From Sphingomonas ginsenosidimutans (GTDB taxonomy: Bacteria; Pseudomonadota; Alphaproteobacteria; Sphingomonadales; Sphingomonadaceae), in NCBI RefSeq assembly GCF_002374835.1, contig NZ_NWVD01000003.1, forward strand, positions 1 through 64,000: 64,000 bases of DNA, written 5' to 3'. Positions within the stretch are counted from its first letter, which is position 1. Every line of letters starts with the position of its first letter. The translations under genes were made by a program, and so were the position numbers. The notes beneath the pieces were generated by a model that was not told the origin of the DNA, did no database searches, and saw only the letters and a list, made by a program, of their open reading frames with translations. Shown here piece after piece: positions 16,907 through 26,219 of this stretch.

Positions 16907-17803
16907 TTACTGCCCGAACGTGCCGGGGCGGTAGAGCAGGGTGATCGCGACGCGGCGGTTGCGCGGATCCTGCGGATTGTCGGCGATCATCGGCTCGCGA
17001 TCGGCCACGCCCTCGATCCGGTTGAAGCGCGATTCGGGGATACCGCCCAGCGCCAGCCGCCGCCGCGTCGATTCGGCACGGCCCGACGACAGCATCCAGT
17101 TGTTCATGGCGCGCGGATCGCCGAACGGCAGGCTGTCGGTATAGCCGCGGATCATGATCGGGTTCTCGGTCTCGCCGATGCCCTTGGCGACCAGCCCGAT
17201 CAGCTCGCTCGCCTTCGAATCGAGCGTCGTCGTGCCCAGCGCGAACATCGAATAATCGGCGTCGTCGATCAGGTCGATGCGCATCCCGTCGGGGGTCATC
17301 GTGAAGCGGATATGCTTGGCCAGATTGGCCATGTCGCGGCTCTGCGCCATGCGGCGCATCACCTCCTGCTTGAGCCGCGCGAAATTGCGCTGGTCCTCCT
17401 GCGCCGCCGCGCTGCGCAGCGACCCCTTGGTACCGAAGCCGCGGACCTCGCCCGGCGCGCGTTCGGTGACGAGCGCGATGGCGCGGATCTCCGCGGTGCC
17501 CGCCTTGGCGCCGATCTTCTCCTTCGAGGTGATCGATTCGCCGCCGAACACGCCGCTGCCGCCCAGCCCGACCACCTTCTTGTCGATCAGCGTCGGCGCG
17601 AAATAATCGGCGATGCCCTTGCGCTGCTTCTCGGTCGTCGCGCCCAGCAGCCACAGCAGCAGGAAGAACGCCATCATCGCGGTCACGAAATCGGCATAGG
17701 CGACCTTCCACGCGCCGCCGTGGTGCCCCGCGGCGATCACGTTGATCTTCTTGACGATGACGACCTTGGGCGGCTGGTTGTTGCCGTGCGGAGCCTTGGC
17801 CAT
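16907..17803 (-). CDS. motB: Flagellar stator protein MotB
   Basis: 298 residues. With MotA forms the ion-driven stator; MotB anchors it to peptidoglycan. The single N-terminal helix follows GGAWKVAYADFVTAMMAFF, with the ion-binding Asp in YADF. A periplasmic OmpA-like domain near the C-terminus has MIRGYTDSLP and NNWMLSSGRAESTRR (glycan-binding consensus), ending NPQDPRNRRVAITLL. Starts 5 bp after motA stops. This is the canonical, full-length stator pair; compare the reduced pair at 27933-29161. Confidence 0.95.
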   Translation of the reverse strand: MAKAPHGNNQPPKVVIVKKINVIAAGHHGGAWKVAYADFVTAMMAFFLLLWLLGATTEKQRKGIADYFAPTLIDKKVVGLGGSGVFGGESITSKEKIGAKAGTAEIRAIALVTERAPGEVRGFGTKGSLRSAAAQEDQRNFARLKQEVMRRMAQSRDMANLAKHIRFTMTPDGMRIDLIDDADYSMFALGTTTLDSKASELIGLVAKGIGETENPIMIRGYTDSLPFGDPRAMNNWMLSSGRAESTRRRLALGGIPESRFNRIEGVADREPMIADNPQDPRNRRVAITLLYRPGTFGQ

Positions 17804-17808
17804 CGCGC

Positions 17809-18672
17809 TTACTTACCGCGCAGCCCGTCGAACACCTCGGCGAAGCCGGGCTGGTTCTTGTGGTCGATGCCCGAGCGCGCCGCCTCGATCACCAGCGGCT
17901 GCGGATGGCCGTGGAGCGAGGCGATGATGATCTGCTTGACGACGTGATAGATCGCCGCATCGGCCGCGATCACCTGCTTCAGCCGGCCCGCGAACGGATT
18001 GACGATACCATAGGCCAGCAACACGCCCATGAACGTGCCGACCAGCGCCGAACCGATCATCCCGCCCAGCACCGCCGGCGGCTTGTCGATCGAGCCCATG
18101 GTCTTCACGATGCCCAGCACCGCGGCGACGATGCCCAGCGCGGGCAGCGCGTCGGCCAGGCTCTGCAACGTGTGTTCCGGCCCCTCGACCTCGTGGTGGT
18201 GGGTCTTGATGGCATTGTCCATCACCTCCTCCACCGCATGGACGTCGAGCGTGCCGGACGAGACCACGACCAGCCGCAGCGTGTCGGCGATCAGGTTGAC
18301 CAGGGTATGGTCCTTCAGCAGCTTGGGATATTCGGCGAACACCGCCGAGGACTTGGGATCCTCGACATGCGGCTCCAGCGCGATCGGCCCTTCCATGCGC
18401 AGCATCTTCATCAGCTTGCTGACCAGGAAGATGACGTCGAGATAGTCCTGCTTCTTGTACTTCGGCCCCTTGAACACCTTGGCCAGGCCGCCGCCCATCG
18501 CCTTCAGCTCGCCCATCGAATTGCCGATGATCAGCGCGCCGGCCGCGGCGCCGCCGATGATGAGCATTTCGTGCGGGATAGCGTGGAAGACGGGGCCGAG
18601 ATTGCCGCCGGTGATGGCGAACCCGCCGAACACCATGCCGAGAAGGACGACGAGGCCGATGGCCGCAAACAT
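17809..18672 (-). CDS. motA: Flagellar stator protein MotA
   Basis: 287 residues, four helices: two near the N-terminus (residues 3-20 and 33-50) and two after a large cytoplasmic loop (about 175-230, LPALGIVAAVLGIVKTMG and GMIGSALVGTFMGVLLAYGIV). The loop's charged residues contact FliG. Classical MotA type. The 202 bp upstream (18673-18874, to the flgL stop) carry no sigma-28 box of the type found elsewhere here, only GGTTAACCAC near 18713-18722 on the minus strand, one base off a CtrA half-site. Transcription may be independent or read through from flg genes. Confidence 0.95.
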   Translation of the reverse strand: MFAAIGLVVLLGMVFGGFAITGGNLGPVFHAIPHEMLIIGGAAAGALIIGNSMGELKAMGGGLAKVFKGPKYKKQDYLDVIFLVSKLMKMLRMEGPIALEPHVEDPKSSAVFAEYPKLLKDHTLVNLIADTLRLVVVSSGTLDVHAVEEVMDNAIKTHHHEVEGPEHTLQSLADALPALGIVAAVLGIVKTMGSIDKPPAVLGGMIGSALVGTFMGVLLAYGIVNPFAGRLKQVIAADAAIYHVVKQIIIASLHGHPQPLVIEAARSGIDHKNQPGFAEVFDGLRGK

Positions 18673-18874
18673 GCGCGTTTCCCCGTAAGAAGGACGTGAC
18701 GGTTACCGCAGCGTGGTTAACCCGGCAGGGGTAGCGAAGTGGTTACCGCGCGCGCGAAATTCGTACCGACCCCCTCCCCGCTCCTGCCGTCCCCGATCGC
18801 GCCGCCGGCGGCACGCCCCCGCGACGAAACCGCCGCCGGCGCACGGCGACGCCGCCGCGCGCGCGGCCGCGCGA

Positions 18875-19771
18875 TCAGCGCAGATAGGTGAACAGCGACA
18901 GCTGCGACAGTTTCGAGAAGCTCTGCTGCGTCGCGTTGAGGATCGTCAGCGTCTTCGACAGCTCGGTATAGGCCTTGGTGACGTCGACATCCTCCAGCGA
19001 GGACCGCAGGTCCGCGCGGTCCAGATTGGAACTGTCGAGCAGCCCCTGTTGCAGATCGACCCGCGCCGCGCGCGCGCCGACCGACGCCTGCACCACCGAT
19101 ACCTGTTCGCTGGCCTCCTTCAGCGGCGCCATCGCGGCATTGGCGACGGTCTCGCTCGCCGTACCGGTCTGCAACGCGGCGGCCAGCGTCGACAGCGCCT
19201 GCAACGTGTCGCCGGAGCCGGAGGTGAAGATGCGCGCGGCGGTCTCGGTCGGCTGGACCGACACGCCGTCGCCGATCGGGATTTCCGACAGCTTGTTGGC
19301 GGTGTTGTAGGTGAAGGTGCCGTTCGCGTTGCGGATCACCGCATCGGTGCCCGCCAGGCTGCCGAACAGCGGCTGACCGCGCAGGTCCTTGGTATTGCCC
19401 AGCCCGATCAGCGCATCGACGATCGAGGACAGCTGGTCGCCGATCACCTTGCGGTCGCTGCCGCTGAGCGCGCCGTTGGCGGCCTTGTTCACCAGTTCGG
19501 TCGCCTGCTGCATCTGCACGCTGATCGACCCCAGCGTCGAATCGGCCTGCTGGAGCAGCGCGGCCGACAGGTCCAGGTTCTTGCCATAGACCTCGGCATC
19601 GGCGTCCTTGCGCGCCAGTTCGGCGATCTGCTGCGCCACCGCCACGTTTTCGGACGGGTTGGTGATCTTCTTGCCGGTGGCGATCTGCGTCTGAAGCCGC
19701 GTGGCGGTCTTCATCAGATCGCTCATCTTGCCGGCGGAGCGTTCGAACAACAGGCTGCTGGAAATCTGCAT
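18875..19771 (-). CDS. flgL: Flagellar hook-filament junction protein FlgL
   Basis: 298 residues. Second hook-associated protein, linking FlgK to the filament. Flagellin-like N-terminus (MQISSSLLFERSAGKMSDLM) and coiled-coil C-terminus ending SFSKLSQLSLFTYLR. The segment ATGKKITNPSENVAVAQQIAEL corresponds to the flagellin D0/D1 signature. Starts 5 bp after flgK stops and is last in flgBCDEFGHIJKL. Confidence 0.93.
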   Translation of the reverse strand: MQISSSLLFERSAGKMSDLMKTATRLQTQIATGKKITNPSENVAVAQQIAELARKDADAEVYGKNLDLSAALLQQADSTLGSISVQMQQATELVNKAANGALSGSDRKVIGDQLSSIVDALIGLGNTKDLRGQPLFGSLAGTDAVIRNANGTFTYNTANKLSEIPIGDGVSVQPTETAARIFTSGSGDTLQALSTLAAALQTGTASETVANAAMAPLKEASEQVSVVQASVGARAARVDLQQGLLDSSNLDRADLRSSLEDVDVTKAYTELSKTLTILNATQQSFSKLSQLSLFTYLR

Positions 19772-19776
19772 CGCGC

Positions 19777-21117
19777 TTACCTGATCTCGAGGATCGACTG
19801 GAACGTTTCGCGGGCGACCTGCACCACGCGGCTGGACGCCTGATATGCCTGCTGGAAGCGGACCAGATCGATCGCCTCCGCATCGAAATTGACCCCCGAC
19901 AGCTCCGACCGGGCGGTCAGCGCGCCGTCATGGATCGCGGTCTGCGCGTCCGACACCAGGTTGCGCTGCTTCAGCGTGGCGGCATTCTGGGTCACCAGTT
20001 TCTGCACGCGGCCTTCGTAATCGTCGCTGACGCGCAGCCCCGCGAGCGTCGCGAGGTTGCTGGCGTCGCGCTGCCCGCCGGTCTTGGCGGCGGCGATCTT
20101 CGCGCCATCGCTCAGCGCGACGGTGAATTTCGTCGGATCGCCCGCGGCGACGGTGAACAGGTCGGTGCCGGTCGCGCCGTTCAGATCCTGTCCACTGCGC
20201 TGCAGGGTGTTGACGGTGCTGGTGAACTTGTCGGCGATCGCGCCCAGTTCCTGGCGGGTCGAGAAGATGCGCTGCGCGCCCTCCGCCACGCCGGCCAGCG
20301 CGCCGCCTTCGGGACTCATCAGCTGCGACGATCCGTCGGCACGGGTCACCTGCAACGCGACGTTGCCGTTGCTGCGCGCATAGCCGACGTTGGTCGCCTC
20401 GCGCACGTCGACCAGCACCGGTCCGCTGTTGCCGCCGGCACGCACCGTGGCGCGGCCGAAGGAATCGAACTGCGCGTCGATGTCGGTCAGCCCGCTCATC
20501 TGTTCCAGCAGCTGGTCACGCTGGTCCTGCAATGCCGCCGCAGCGGACGTGCCGGGCACGACGGTCATCAGACCCTGGTTGACCTTCAGCACCGCCTGGT
20601 TGAGCCGGTTGAGCTCGCCGACGTTCTGGACCGCGCGCGAATCGAGCTCGGTCATCGATTCGTCGAGCGAGCGCGCGGTCACGCCGAACGAATCGGCGAC
20701 CGACGCCGACGCGCTCAGCATCCCGGCGCGCAGCGCGGTGCTGGTCGGTTCGCCCTGCAGCGCGGTCGCCGCGCCGAAGAAGGCGGTCATCTGCGTCGTC
20801 AGCGCGCCGCCGCCCAGCGCGGTCTCGATCCGCTGGAGCCACACCGAACTGGCCTGCGTGCGGGCCAGATCGGCACCGGCGTTGCGCACCGCCGCCTCGG
20901 TATAGGGATTGCTGGACCGGCCGACGCCGTCGACGATGACGCCGCTGCCGTTGAGGGTTCCGCTGCCGTAGCTGCCCGCCGACGCGACCTCGCGCATCAC
21001 CGTCGTGCGGCGCACATAGCCCGCAGTCCCGGCGTTCGCGATGTTCTCCGACGTCGTCGTCAGCGCGGTCTGATACGCGCGGACGCCCGAAGCGCCGATG
21101 GCGAGCAAGTCACTCAT
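19777..21117 (-). CDS. flgK: Flagellar hook-associated protein FlgK
   Basis: 446 residues, somewhat shorter than enterobacterial FlgK (about 550). First hook-filament junction protein. N-terminal rod/hook signature: IGASGVRAYQTALTTTSENIANAGTAGYVRR; C-terminal SGVNFDAEAIDLVRFQQAYQASSRVVQVA. ATG overlaps the flgJ stop by four bases. Size loss lies in the central, surface-exposed domain. Confidence 0.95.
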   Translation of the reverse strand: MSDLLAIGASGVRAYQTALTTTSENIANAGTAGYVRRTTVMREVASAGSYGSGTLNGSGVIVDGVGRSSNPYTEAAVRNAGADLARTQASSVWLQRIETALGGGALTTQMTAFFGAATALQGEPTSTALRAGMLSASASVADSFGVTARSLDESMTELDSRAVQNVGELNRLNQAVLKVNQGLMTVVPGTSAAAALQDQRDQLLEQMSGLTDIDAQFDSFGRATVRAGGNSGPVLVDVREATNVGYARSNGNVALQVTRADGSSQLMSPEGGALAGVAEGAQRIFSTRQELGAIADKFTSTVNTLQRSGQDLNGATGTDLFTVAAGDPTKFTVALSDGAKIAAAKTGGQRDASNLATLAGLRVSDDYEGRVQKLVTQNAATLKQRNLVSDAQTAIHDGALTARSELSGVNFDAEAIDLVRFQQAYQASSRVVQVARETFQSILEIR

Positions 21118-21437
21118 TCTAACTGCGTGCCATGACCGACATTAAGATTCGGTTGAGATTTCGCGAGAAAATCGGTCATCGCCTTGCCGATGCCGACCGG
21201 CGTGTGCTCGGCCATGTGGCGCACCGTCGCCTGGTCCTGCATGTCGCGGAAGGTGTCGAGCGCCTTGCTGTCGAACAGCGGGTCGGACAATTTGGCCTGG
21301 CGCATCGACTTCAGCATCATGCCGGTGAACACCGCCTCGAACTGCTGCCCGGCCTTGGCCAGGTTGTCGCGCGTCTCGGTGCGGCCCAGCCCCGAATCGA
21401 TCCCGGTCGCACCGGAAATGGTCGGCATCGTCGTCAT
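21114..21437 (-). CDS. flgJ: Rod-binding protein FlgJ, N-terminal domain only
   Basis: 107 residues, matching just the rod-capping half of FlgJ (QQFEAVFTGMMLKSMRQAKLSD and ALDTFRDMQDQATVRHMAE). The muramidase half seen in enterobacteria (total about 310 residues) is absent, as is common in alphaproteobacteria. The peptidoglycan hydrolase is probably the separate SLT protein at 30414. ATG at 21437 gives a TGATG link to flgI; a GTG at 21440 is an alternative. Confidence 0.88.
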   Translation of the reverse strand: MTTMPTISGATGIDSGLGRTETRDNLAKAGQQFEAVFTGMMLKSMRQAKLSDPLFDSKALDTFRDMQDQATVRHMAEHTPVGIGKAMTDFLAKSQPNLNVGHGTQLE

Positions 21438-22531
21438 CACAGCACCACCAGTTCGGCCTTGAGCGCGCCGGCTTCCTTCAGCGCCTCCAGGATCGCCACC
21501 AGATCGGCGGGGCTGGCGCCGATCGCGTTCACCGCCTTCACCACATCGGCCAGCTTCGGGCCGGGCGACAGCAGGAACATCGGCTTCTTCTCCTCCTCGA
21601 CCGACACGTTCGAGCGATTCTCGAGCGCGGTCTGCCCGCCGCTGAACGGCGCGGGCTGGCTGACGCGCTGATTCTCGTCGATGCGCACCGTCAGCTTGCC
21701 GTGCGTCACCGCCGCCGCGCCCAGCCGCACGGCCGAGTTGATGACGACCGTGCCGGTGCGCGCGTTGACGATCACCTTGGCGGACGGCTCGGCGGTCTCC
21801 ACCGCCAGATTCTCGATCTGGCTCATCAGCGTCGCGCGCACGTCGGCGCCGACCGGCGCGCGCACCGCCACCGACACCGCGTCGGTCGCCTGCGCGGTGC
21901 CCAGCCCGAAGCGGCGGTTGATCGCGGCGGCGACGTTCTGCGCGGTGGTGAAGTCCGCGCGCGCCAGATTGTAGGTTAGGAACGGCGTATCCTCGAACCC
22001 GGTCGCGACCGCGCGCTCGACGGTGGCCCCTTCGGGAATGCGACCGGTGGAGGGGACGTTGACGACGATCTTCGATCCGTCCGCGCCCTCCGCGCCCAGC
22101 CCGCCGACCGCCAGATTGCCCTGCGCCATCGCATAGGTCTGCCCGTCGGCGCCCAGCAGCGGGGTCAGCACCAGGCTGCCGCCGCGCAGCGACTTGGCCT
22201 TGCCCATCGACGCGACGGTGATGTCGATCCGCTGGCCCGGCTTGGCGAAGGGCGGCAGTTCGGCGGTGATCATCACCACCGCGGCGTTCTTCATTCCCGG
22301 ATTGGCGTTGGGCGGCAGCTGCAACCCGAAGCGCGAGGCGACCGCCTTCACCGACTGGACGGTATATTCGAGATTGTCGTCGCCGGTGCCCGGCAGCCCG
22401 ACGACCACGCCATAGCCGGTCAGCTGGTTCGAACGGATGCCCTGGAACCCGCCCAGATCCTTGATCCGGTCGGCGGTCGCAGGGGTCGCGACCAGCAGCG
22501 CGGCCAGCGCGAGGAGGATGGCACGGATCAT
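21437..22531 (-). CDS. flgI: Flagellar P-ring protein FlgI
   Basis: 364 residues with a cleaved signal peptide (ALLVATPATA). Forms the periplasmic P-ring bushing around the rod. Family blocks: DRIKDLGGFQGIRSNQLTGYG at the mature N-terminus, GLPGTGD, and the C-terminal VVKAVNAIGASPADLVAILEALKEAGAL. Needs FlgA as assembly chaperone; flgA is divergent in this cluster. One-base overlap with flgH and coupling to flgJ. Confidence 0.96.
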   Translation of the reverse strand: MIRAILLALAALLVATPATADRIKDLGGFQGIRSNQLTGYGVVVGLPGTGDDNLEYTVQSVKAVASRFGLQLPPNANPGMKNAAVVMITAELPPFAKPGQRIDITVASMGKAKSLRGGSLVLTPLLGADGQTYAMAQGNLAVGGLGAEGADGSKIVVNVPSTGRIPEGATVERAVATGFEDTPFLTYNLARADFTTAQNVAAAINRRFGLGTAQATDAVSVAVRAPVGADVRATLMSQIENLAVETAEPSAKVIVNARTGTVVINSAVRLGAAAVTHGKLTVRIDENQRVSQPAPFSGGQTALENRSNVSVEEEKKPMFLLSPGPKLADVVKAVNAIGASPADLVAILEALKEAGALKAELVVL

Positions 22532-23274
22532 CAGAACGGGCTCACGACCTGGAAGAAGCGGGACAGCCAGCCCTGACGGCTGGAGCGGGCGACATCGCCC
22601 TTGCCGGTATAGGCGATCTGCGCATCGGCGACGCGGGTCGATTCCACGCGGTTGTCGCGATCGACGTCGGCGGTGCGCACGATCCCCTTGATCTGCACGA
22701 ATTCGTCGCCGCGGTTCAGCGTCACGCGCTTCTGCCCCTGCACCAGCATCGTGCCGTTGGGATAGACTTCCGCGACGGTCACCGAAATCTCGCCGGTCAG
22801 CGAATTGGACTGGTCGGCCGCACCCGTGCCGTTGAAGCCGCGGTTGCCGCTGACGCTGGCATCGCTCGCGCCGAACAGGCTGAGCGCGCCGGTGGTCGGC
22901 GGGGTCAGGCCGAAGCCGCCCTTCGAATCGAGTTTCGACGACGACGTCTTGGACGCCGCGGTGCGTTCGACCAGCACGATCGTCAGCGGATCGCCGACGC
23001 GGCGCGCACGCCACCCTTCGTGCAGCGCGCCATAGCCGGCCGATGCCTGGAAGATCGCGCCATTGGCGGGCGGCGGCGGCGTCACCGGCGGCGCCAGCGG
23101 CGCACGGATCGCGGTGAAATCCTCCTTCGGCTTCTTGCGGCCGAACAGGCTGGCATCGGCGGGCGCCGGCGCGAACGCCGCCGCGACCAGCGCCAGCGCG
23201 GTCGCGCCCAGCGCCAGTTCGATCCAGCGCGCATCGCGCGCCAGCGGGCGAAGGGGGATGGGGCGGGTGGCCAT
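22531..23274 (-). CDS. flgH: Flagellar L-ring protein FlgH, without lipobox cysteine
   Basis: 247 residues. Forms the outer-membrane L-ring. The core VGDPLTIVLVERTAASK, LTGEISVTVAEVYPNGTMLVQGQKR and GIVRTADVDRDNRV are FlgH hallmarks. FlgH is normally a lipoprotein, but this protein contains no cysteine; the N-terminus is a hydrophobic segment ending APAPADASLFG, so it would be handled as a normal secreted protein. The second ATG (23274) is chosen since AGGA lies 9 nt upstream; the first ATG (23283) abuts it. Confidence 0.92.
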   Translation of the reverse strand: MATRPIPLRPLARDARWIELALGATALALVAAAFAPAPADASLFGRKKPKEDFTAIRAPLAPPVTPPPPANGAIFQASAGYGALHEGWRARRVGDPLTIVLVERTAASKTSSSKLDSKGGFGLTPPTTGALSLFGASDASVSGNRGFNGTGAADQSNSLTGEISVTVAEVYPNGTMLVQGQKRVTLNRGDEFVQIKGIVRTADVDRDNRVESTRVADAQIAYTGKGDVARSSRQGWLSRFFQVVSPF

Positions 23275-23294
23275 GATCTGCATTCCTGTCGCGA

Positions 23295-24083
23295 TCAGAT
23301 GTTCTGGTTGGCGTATTTGAGCATCTCGTCGGTGGCCGAGATCATCTTCGAATTGACCTCGTACGCGCGCTGGGTCTCGATCATGTCGACCAGCTCCTCC
23401 ACGACGTTGACGTTGCTCGCCTCCAGCTGGCCCTGCCGCACGCGGCCACGCCCGTCCTGCCCGCCGACGCCCAGATTGGCCGCGCCGCTGGCATCGGTTT
23501 CGAGGAGGATGTTGTCGCCGTTCGATTTCAGCCCGGCCGAATTGGGGAAGCTGGCGACCTGGATTTGCCCCAGGTTCTGCGACCCCGACTGGCCCGGGAC
23601 GGTGGCGGACACGGTGCCGTCCATGCCGACGGTGATCTCGCTGGCGTTGGCCGGAATGGTGACGCCGGGCATCACCTGATACCCTTGGCTGGTGATCAGC
23701 ATCCCTTCGGGCGAGCGGCTGAAATTGCCGGCGCGGGTATAGCCCAGCGTCCCGCCGGGCATCTGCACCTGGAAATAGCCGTCGCCGTCCAGCGCGACGT
23801 CCAGGCTGTTGCCGGTCTGGTTCATCGACCCCTGCGTTTCCATCCGCGCGGTGCCCTGCACGCGCACGCCGGTGCCCAGGTTCAGGCCGGTGGCATACTT
23901 GGTTTCCGAGCTGGACGGCGCGCCCGCAGCGGTGACGACCTGGTAGGACAGCGTTTCGAACGACGCGCGATCGCGCTTGAACGCGGTGGTATTCACGTTC
24001 GCCAGGTTGTTCGAGATGACCCGCATCCGCATGTCCTGGGCGTCGATCCCGGTACGTGCGATGTGCATGGCGGCGGTGGTCAT
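23295..24083 (-). CDS. flgG: Flagellar distal rod protein FlgG
   Basis: 262 residues, the normal length. N-terminal rod signature DMRMRVISNNLANVNTTAFKR and C-terminal LEASNVNVVEELVDMIETQRAYEVNSKMI identify the rod/hook family; the long beta-domain with TAGNFSRSPEG-like repeats and the 262-residue length indicate FlgG rather than FlgF. Lies 14 bp downstream of flgF. Confidence 0.95.
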   Translation of the reverse strand: MTTAAMHIARTGIDAQDMRMRVISNNLANVNTTAFKRDRASFETLSYQVVTAAGAPSSSETKYATGLNLGTGVRVQGTARMETQGSMNQTGNSLDVALDGDGYFQVQMPGGTLGYTRAGNFSRSPEGMLITSQGYQVMPGVTIPANASEITVGMDGTVSATVPGQSGSQNLGQIQVASFPNSAGLKSNGDNILLETDASGAANLGVGGQDGRGRVRQGQLEASNVNVVEELVDMIETQRAYEVNSKMISATDEMLKYANQNI

Positions 24084-24097
24084 GAGCTAATCCTTCC

Positions 24098-24847
24098 TCA
24101 GCCCGGCAGGCGCATCACGGATGCGCTCGATTCGTCCATGGTGCGTGCTTCCTTCAGAAGGTTCGCCTGCACCTCGTAGCTGCGCTGGTTCTCGATCATG
24201 TCGACCAGCGCCTGGGTCATGTTCACGTTCGATCCCTCGAGCGTGCCCGACGCGACCTTCGCGTCGAGATCGGCGGGCAGTGCGCCGCCGTTGGGAACCC
24301 GCATCAGATTGTCGAGACCTTTGACGGTCTGCGACCCCTTCGACGAGACCACCTTGATCCGGTCGATCACCTGCGGCCCGCCGGTGTCGCCCTGCGCGAC
24401 GATCGCGATCGACCCGTCCTGGCCGATCGACAGCTGGCTGTACGGCGGCAGCGTGATCGGACCGGACTGGCCCACCACGATGAAGCCGTCGCCGGTTTCC
24501 AGCACACCCGAGGGCGACACCTGAAGGTCGCCGCGGCGGGTATAGGCCTCGCTGCCGTCGGCGGCCTGCACCGCGATCCAGCTGTTCTCGTCCGTCACCG
24601 CGACGTCCAGCGGGCGCCCGGTCTGCTGCAACGCGCCCTGCCGGCGGTCGATGTCGCGCACTTCCTGCCCGGTCGGCTGGCGCGCCGACAGCGTGGTGGT
24701 GCCGTCGGACAGGACGATGCGGTCGAAGATGACGCGATCGGCGCGAAAGCCGGTAGTGGAGGCGTTCGCCATGTTGTTGGCGATCGCGGCCTGCGCGGAC
24801 ATGTGCGCGCGCAGACCCGTCGCCGCCGTATAGACCAGCTTGTCCAT
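24098..24847 (-). CDS. flgF: Flagellar proximal rod protein FlgF
   Basis: 249 residues. Begins MDKLVYTAATGLRAHMSAQ, then AIANNMANASTTGFRADR, the rod-protein helix; the C-terminus is LEGSNVNMTQALVDMIENQRSYEVQANLL. Order flgE-flgF-flgG and size fit FlgF. A 27-bp gap separates it from flgE upstream, without a recognisable promoter. Confidence 0.94.
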   Translation of the reverse strand: MDKLVYTAATGLRAHMSAQAAIANNMANASTTGFRADRVIFDRIVLSDGTTTLSARQPTGQEVRDIDRRQGALQQTGRPLDVAVTDENSWIAVQAADGSEAYTRRGDLQVSPSGVLETGDGFIVVGQSGPITLPPYSQLSIGQDGSIAIVAQGDTGGPQVIDRIKVVSSKGSQTVKGLDNLMRVPNGGALPADLDAKVASGTLEGSNVNMTQALVDMIENQRSYEVQANLLKEARTMDESSASVMRLPG

Positions 24848-24874
24848 CTACCGGCTCCCGCCCCCGCCTGTCGC

Positions 24875-26167
24875 TTACGAGCGGATGTTGAGGATGGCCT
24901 GCGACACCTGCGTCGCGGTATCCAGCGCCTTGGCGTTCGCCTGGAAGTTGCGCTGCGCCGCGATCAGGTTGACCAGTTCCTCGGTGATGTCGACGTTCGA
25001 CCCTTCGACCTGGCCCGACTTCAGGTTGCCGTAGCCGTCGGTCGCCGCCGAACCCAGGTTGGCCGCGCCCGAGATACCCGTCGCCTGCCAGTAACCGCCG
25101 CCGACCTGGCGCAGCCCGGTGGGGGCGGAGAACTTGGCCATCGCCACCTTGCCCAGCGGCACGATGTCACCGTTCGAGAAGCTGGCCTTGATGAGGCCCG
25201 AATCGTCCACCGTCACGCCCGCCAGCTGGCCGACCGCGACGCCGTCCTGGCTGCGCGAATTGACCGACGACGCGCTCGACAGCTGGGTCGAACCGGCCAG
25301 GCTCAGCGTGATCTGCTGCTGCGCCGCGCCCGAGGCCGGGATGAACGGATCGAACGCCAGCGTGCCCGTCGCCGGCGCGATCAGCGCGCCGGTGTTGCCG
25401 AACTTCAGCTCGACCGGCGGCGGCGGGGTGCCGGTGTCGCCGGTGCGGCGCATCGGCGCGTCGCCGACGAAGGTGAACACCTTCCACGTGCCGGTCGTCG
25501 GCGGCGACGCGGCCGGATCGCCCATCGCGGTGCGCACGTAATAGTTGGTCATCGTCATCGGATTGCCGTTTGCGTCGTAGATGCGGCTGGCGACCGAGTT
25601 GTTGTACGTGGTGGTGTCGGTACGGTCGAACTTCGTCGCATCCTTCAGCGACGAGGTCGACGTCAGCTGGACCGACGTGGCGACGTTCGCGGTCGCCTGC
25701 GGGGTGCCGCTGGTCTGCTGGATCTGCAGGTTGGTCAGCCCCTGCTGCCCGGTGGAGGTGACGTTGCCGTCATTGTCGACCGGATAGACCATCAGGAAGC
25801 TGCCCTGCGAATCGACCACGTTACGATCGTCGTCGACCGAGAAGCTGCCGGTACGGGTATAGTTGACCTGGTCCGACAGGCCGGTCGACTTCACCACGAA
25901 GAAGCCTTCGCCGACGATCGCCATGTCGAGCGCGTTGGTGGTGCCGTTGAGCGGGCCGTCCTTGAACTGCTGTACCGTGCCCTTCACCATGACGCCCGAA
26001 CCGACCATCTTGCGCGGATCGGTCGACACATTCGACGCGATCACGTCGGCGAACATGGTACGGCTCTTCTTGAAGCCGGTGGTGGATACGTTGGCCAGGT
26101 TGTGGCTGATCGTGGCCATGTCGGTCTGCATCGCCTGCAGGCCGGAAAGCGCGGTGAAGAAGGACAT
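24875..26167 (-). CDS. flgE: Flagellar hook protein FlgE
   Basis: 430 residues. Polymerises into the hook. N-terminus MSFFTALSGLQAMQTDMATISHNLANVSTTGFKKSR; C-terminus VEGSNVDITEELVNLIAAQRNFQANAKALDTATQV. Start at 26167 chosen because it gives the canonical MSFFTALSG and GAGG lies a few bases upstream. The 52-bp gap to flgD is the largest inside the flg operon; no sigma-54 or sigma-28 box is seen there. Confidence 0.95.
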   Translation of the reverse strand: MSFFTALSGLQAMQTDMATISHNLANVSTTGFKKSRTMFADVIASNVSTDPRKMVGSGVMVKGTVQQFKDGPLNGTTNALDMAIVGEGFFVVKSTGLSDQVNYTRTGSFSVDDDRNVVDSQGSFLMVYPVDNDGNVTSTGQQGLTNLQIQQTSGTPQATANVATSVQLTSTSSLKDATKFDRTDTTTYNNSVASRIYDANGNPMTMTNYYVRTAMGDPAASPPTTGTWKVFTFVGDAPMRRTGDTGTPPPPVELKFGNTGALIAPATGTLAFDPFIPASGAAQQQITLSLAGSTQLSSASSVNSRSQDGVAVGQLAGVTVDDSGLIKASFSNGDIVPLGKVAMAKFSAPTGLRQVGGGYWQATGISGAANLGSAATDGYGNLKSGQVEGSNVDITEELVNLIAAQRNFQANAKALDTATQVSQAILNIRS

Positions 26168-26219
26168 GGTGTAAACTCCTCGCGGTAACGATGTGATGGC
26201 AGGTTCGTGGATGGGGGTG

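Noticed and set aside
21118..21160. TGGCACGCAGTTAG on the minus strand near flgK, reminiscent of a sigma-54 promoter
   Set aside because: The -12 TTGC box is missing at the right spacing and the sequence encodes the end of flgJ.
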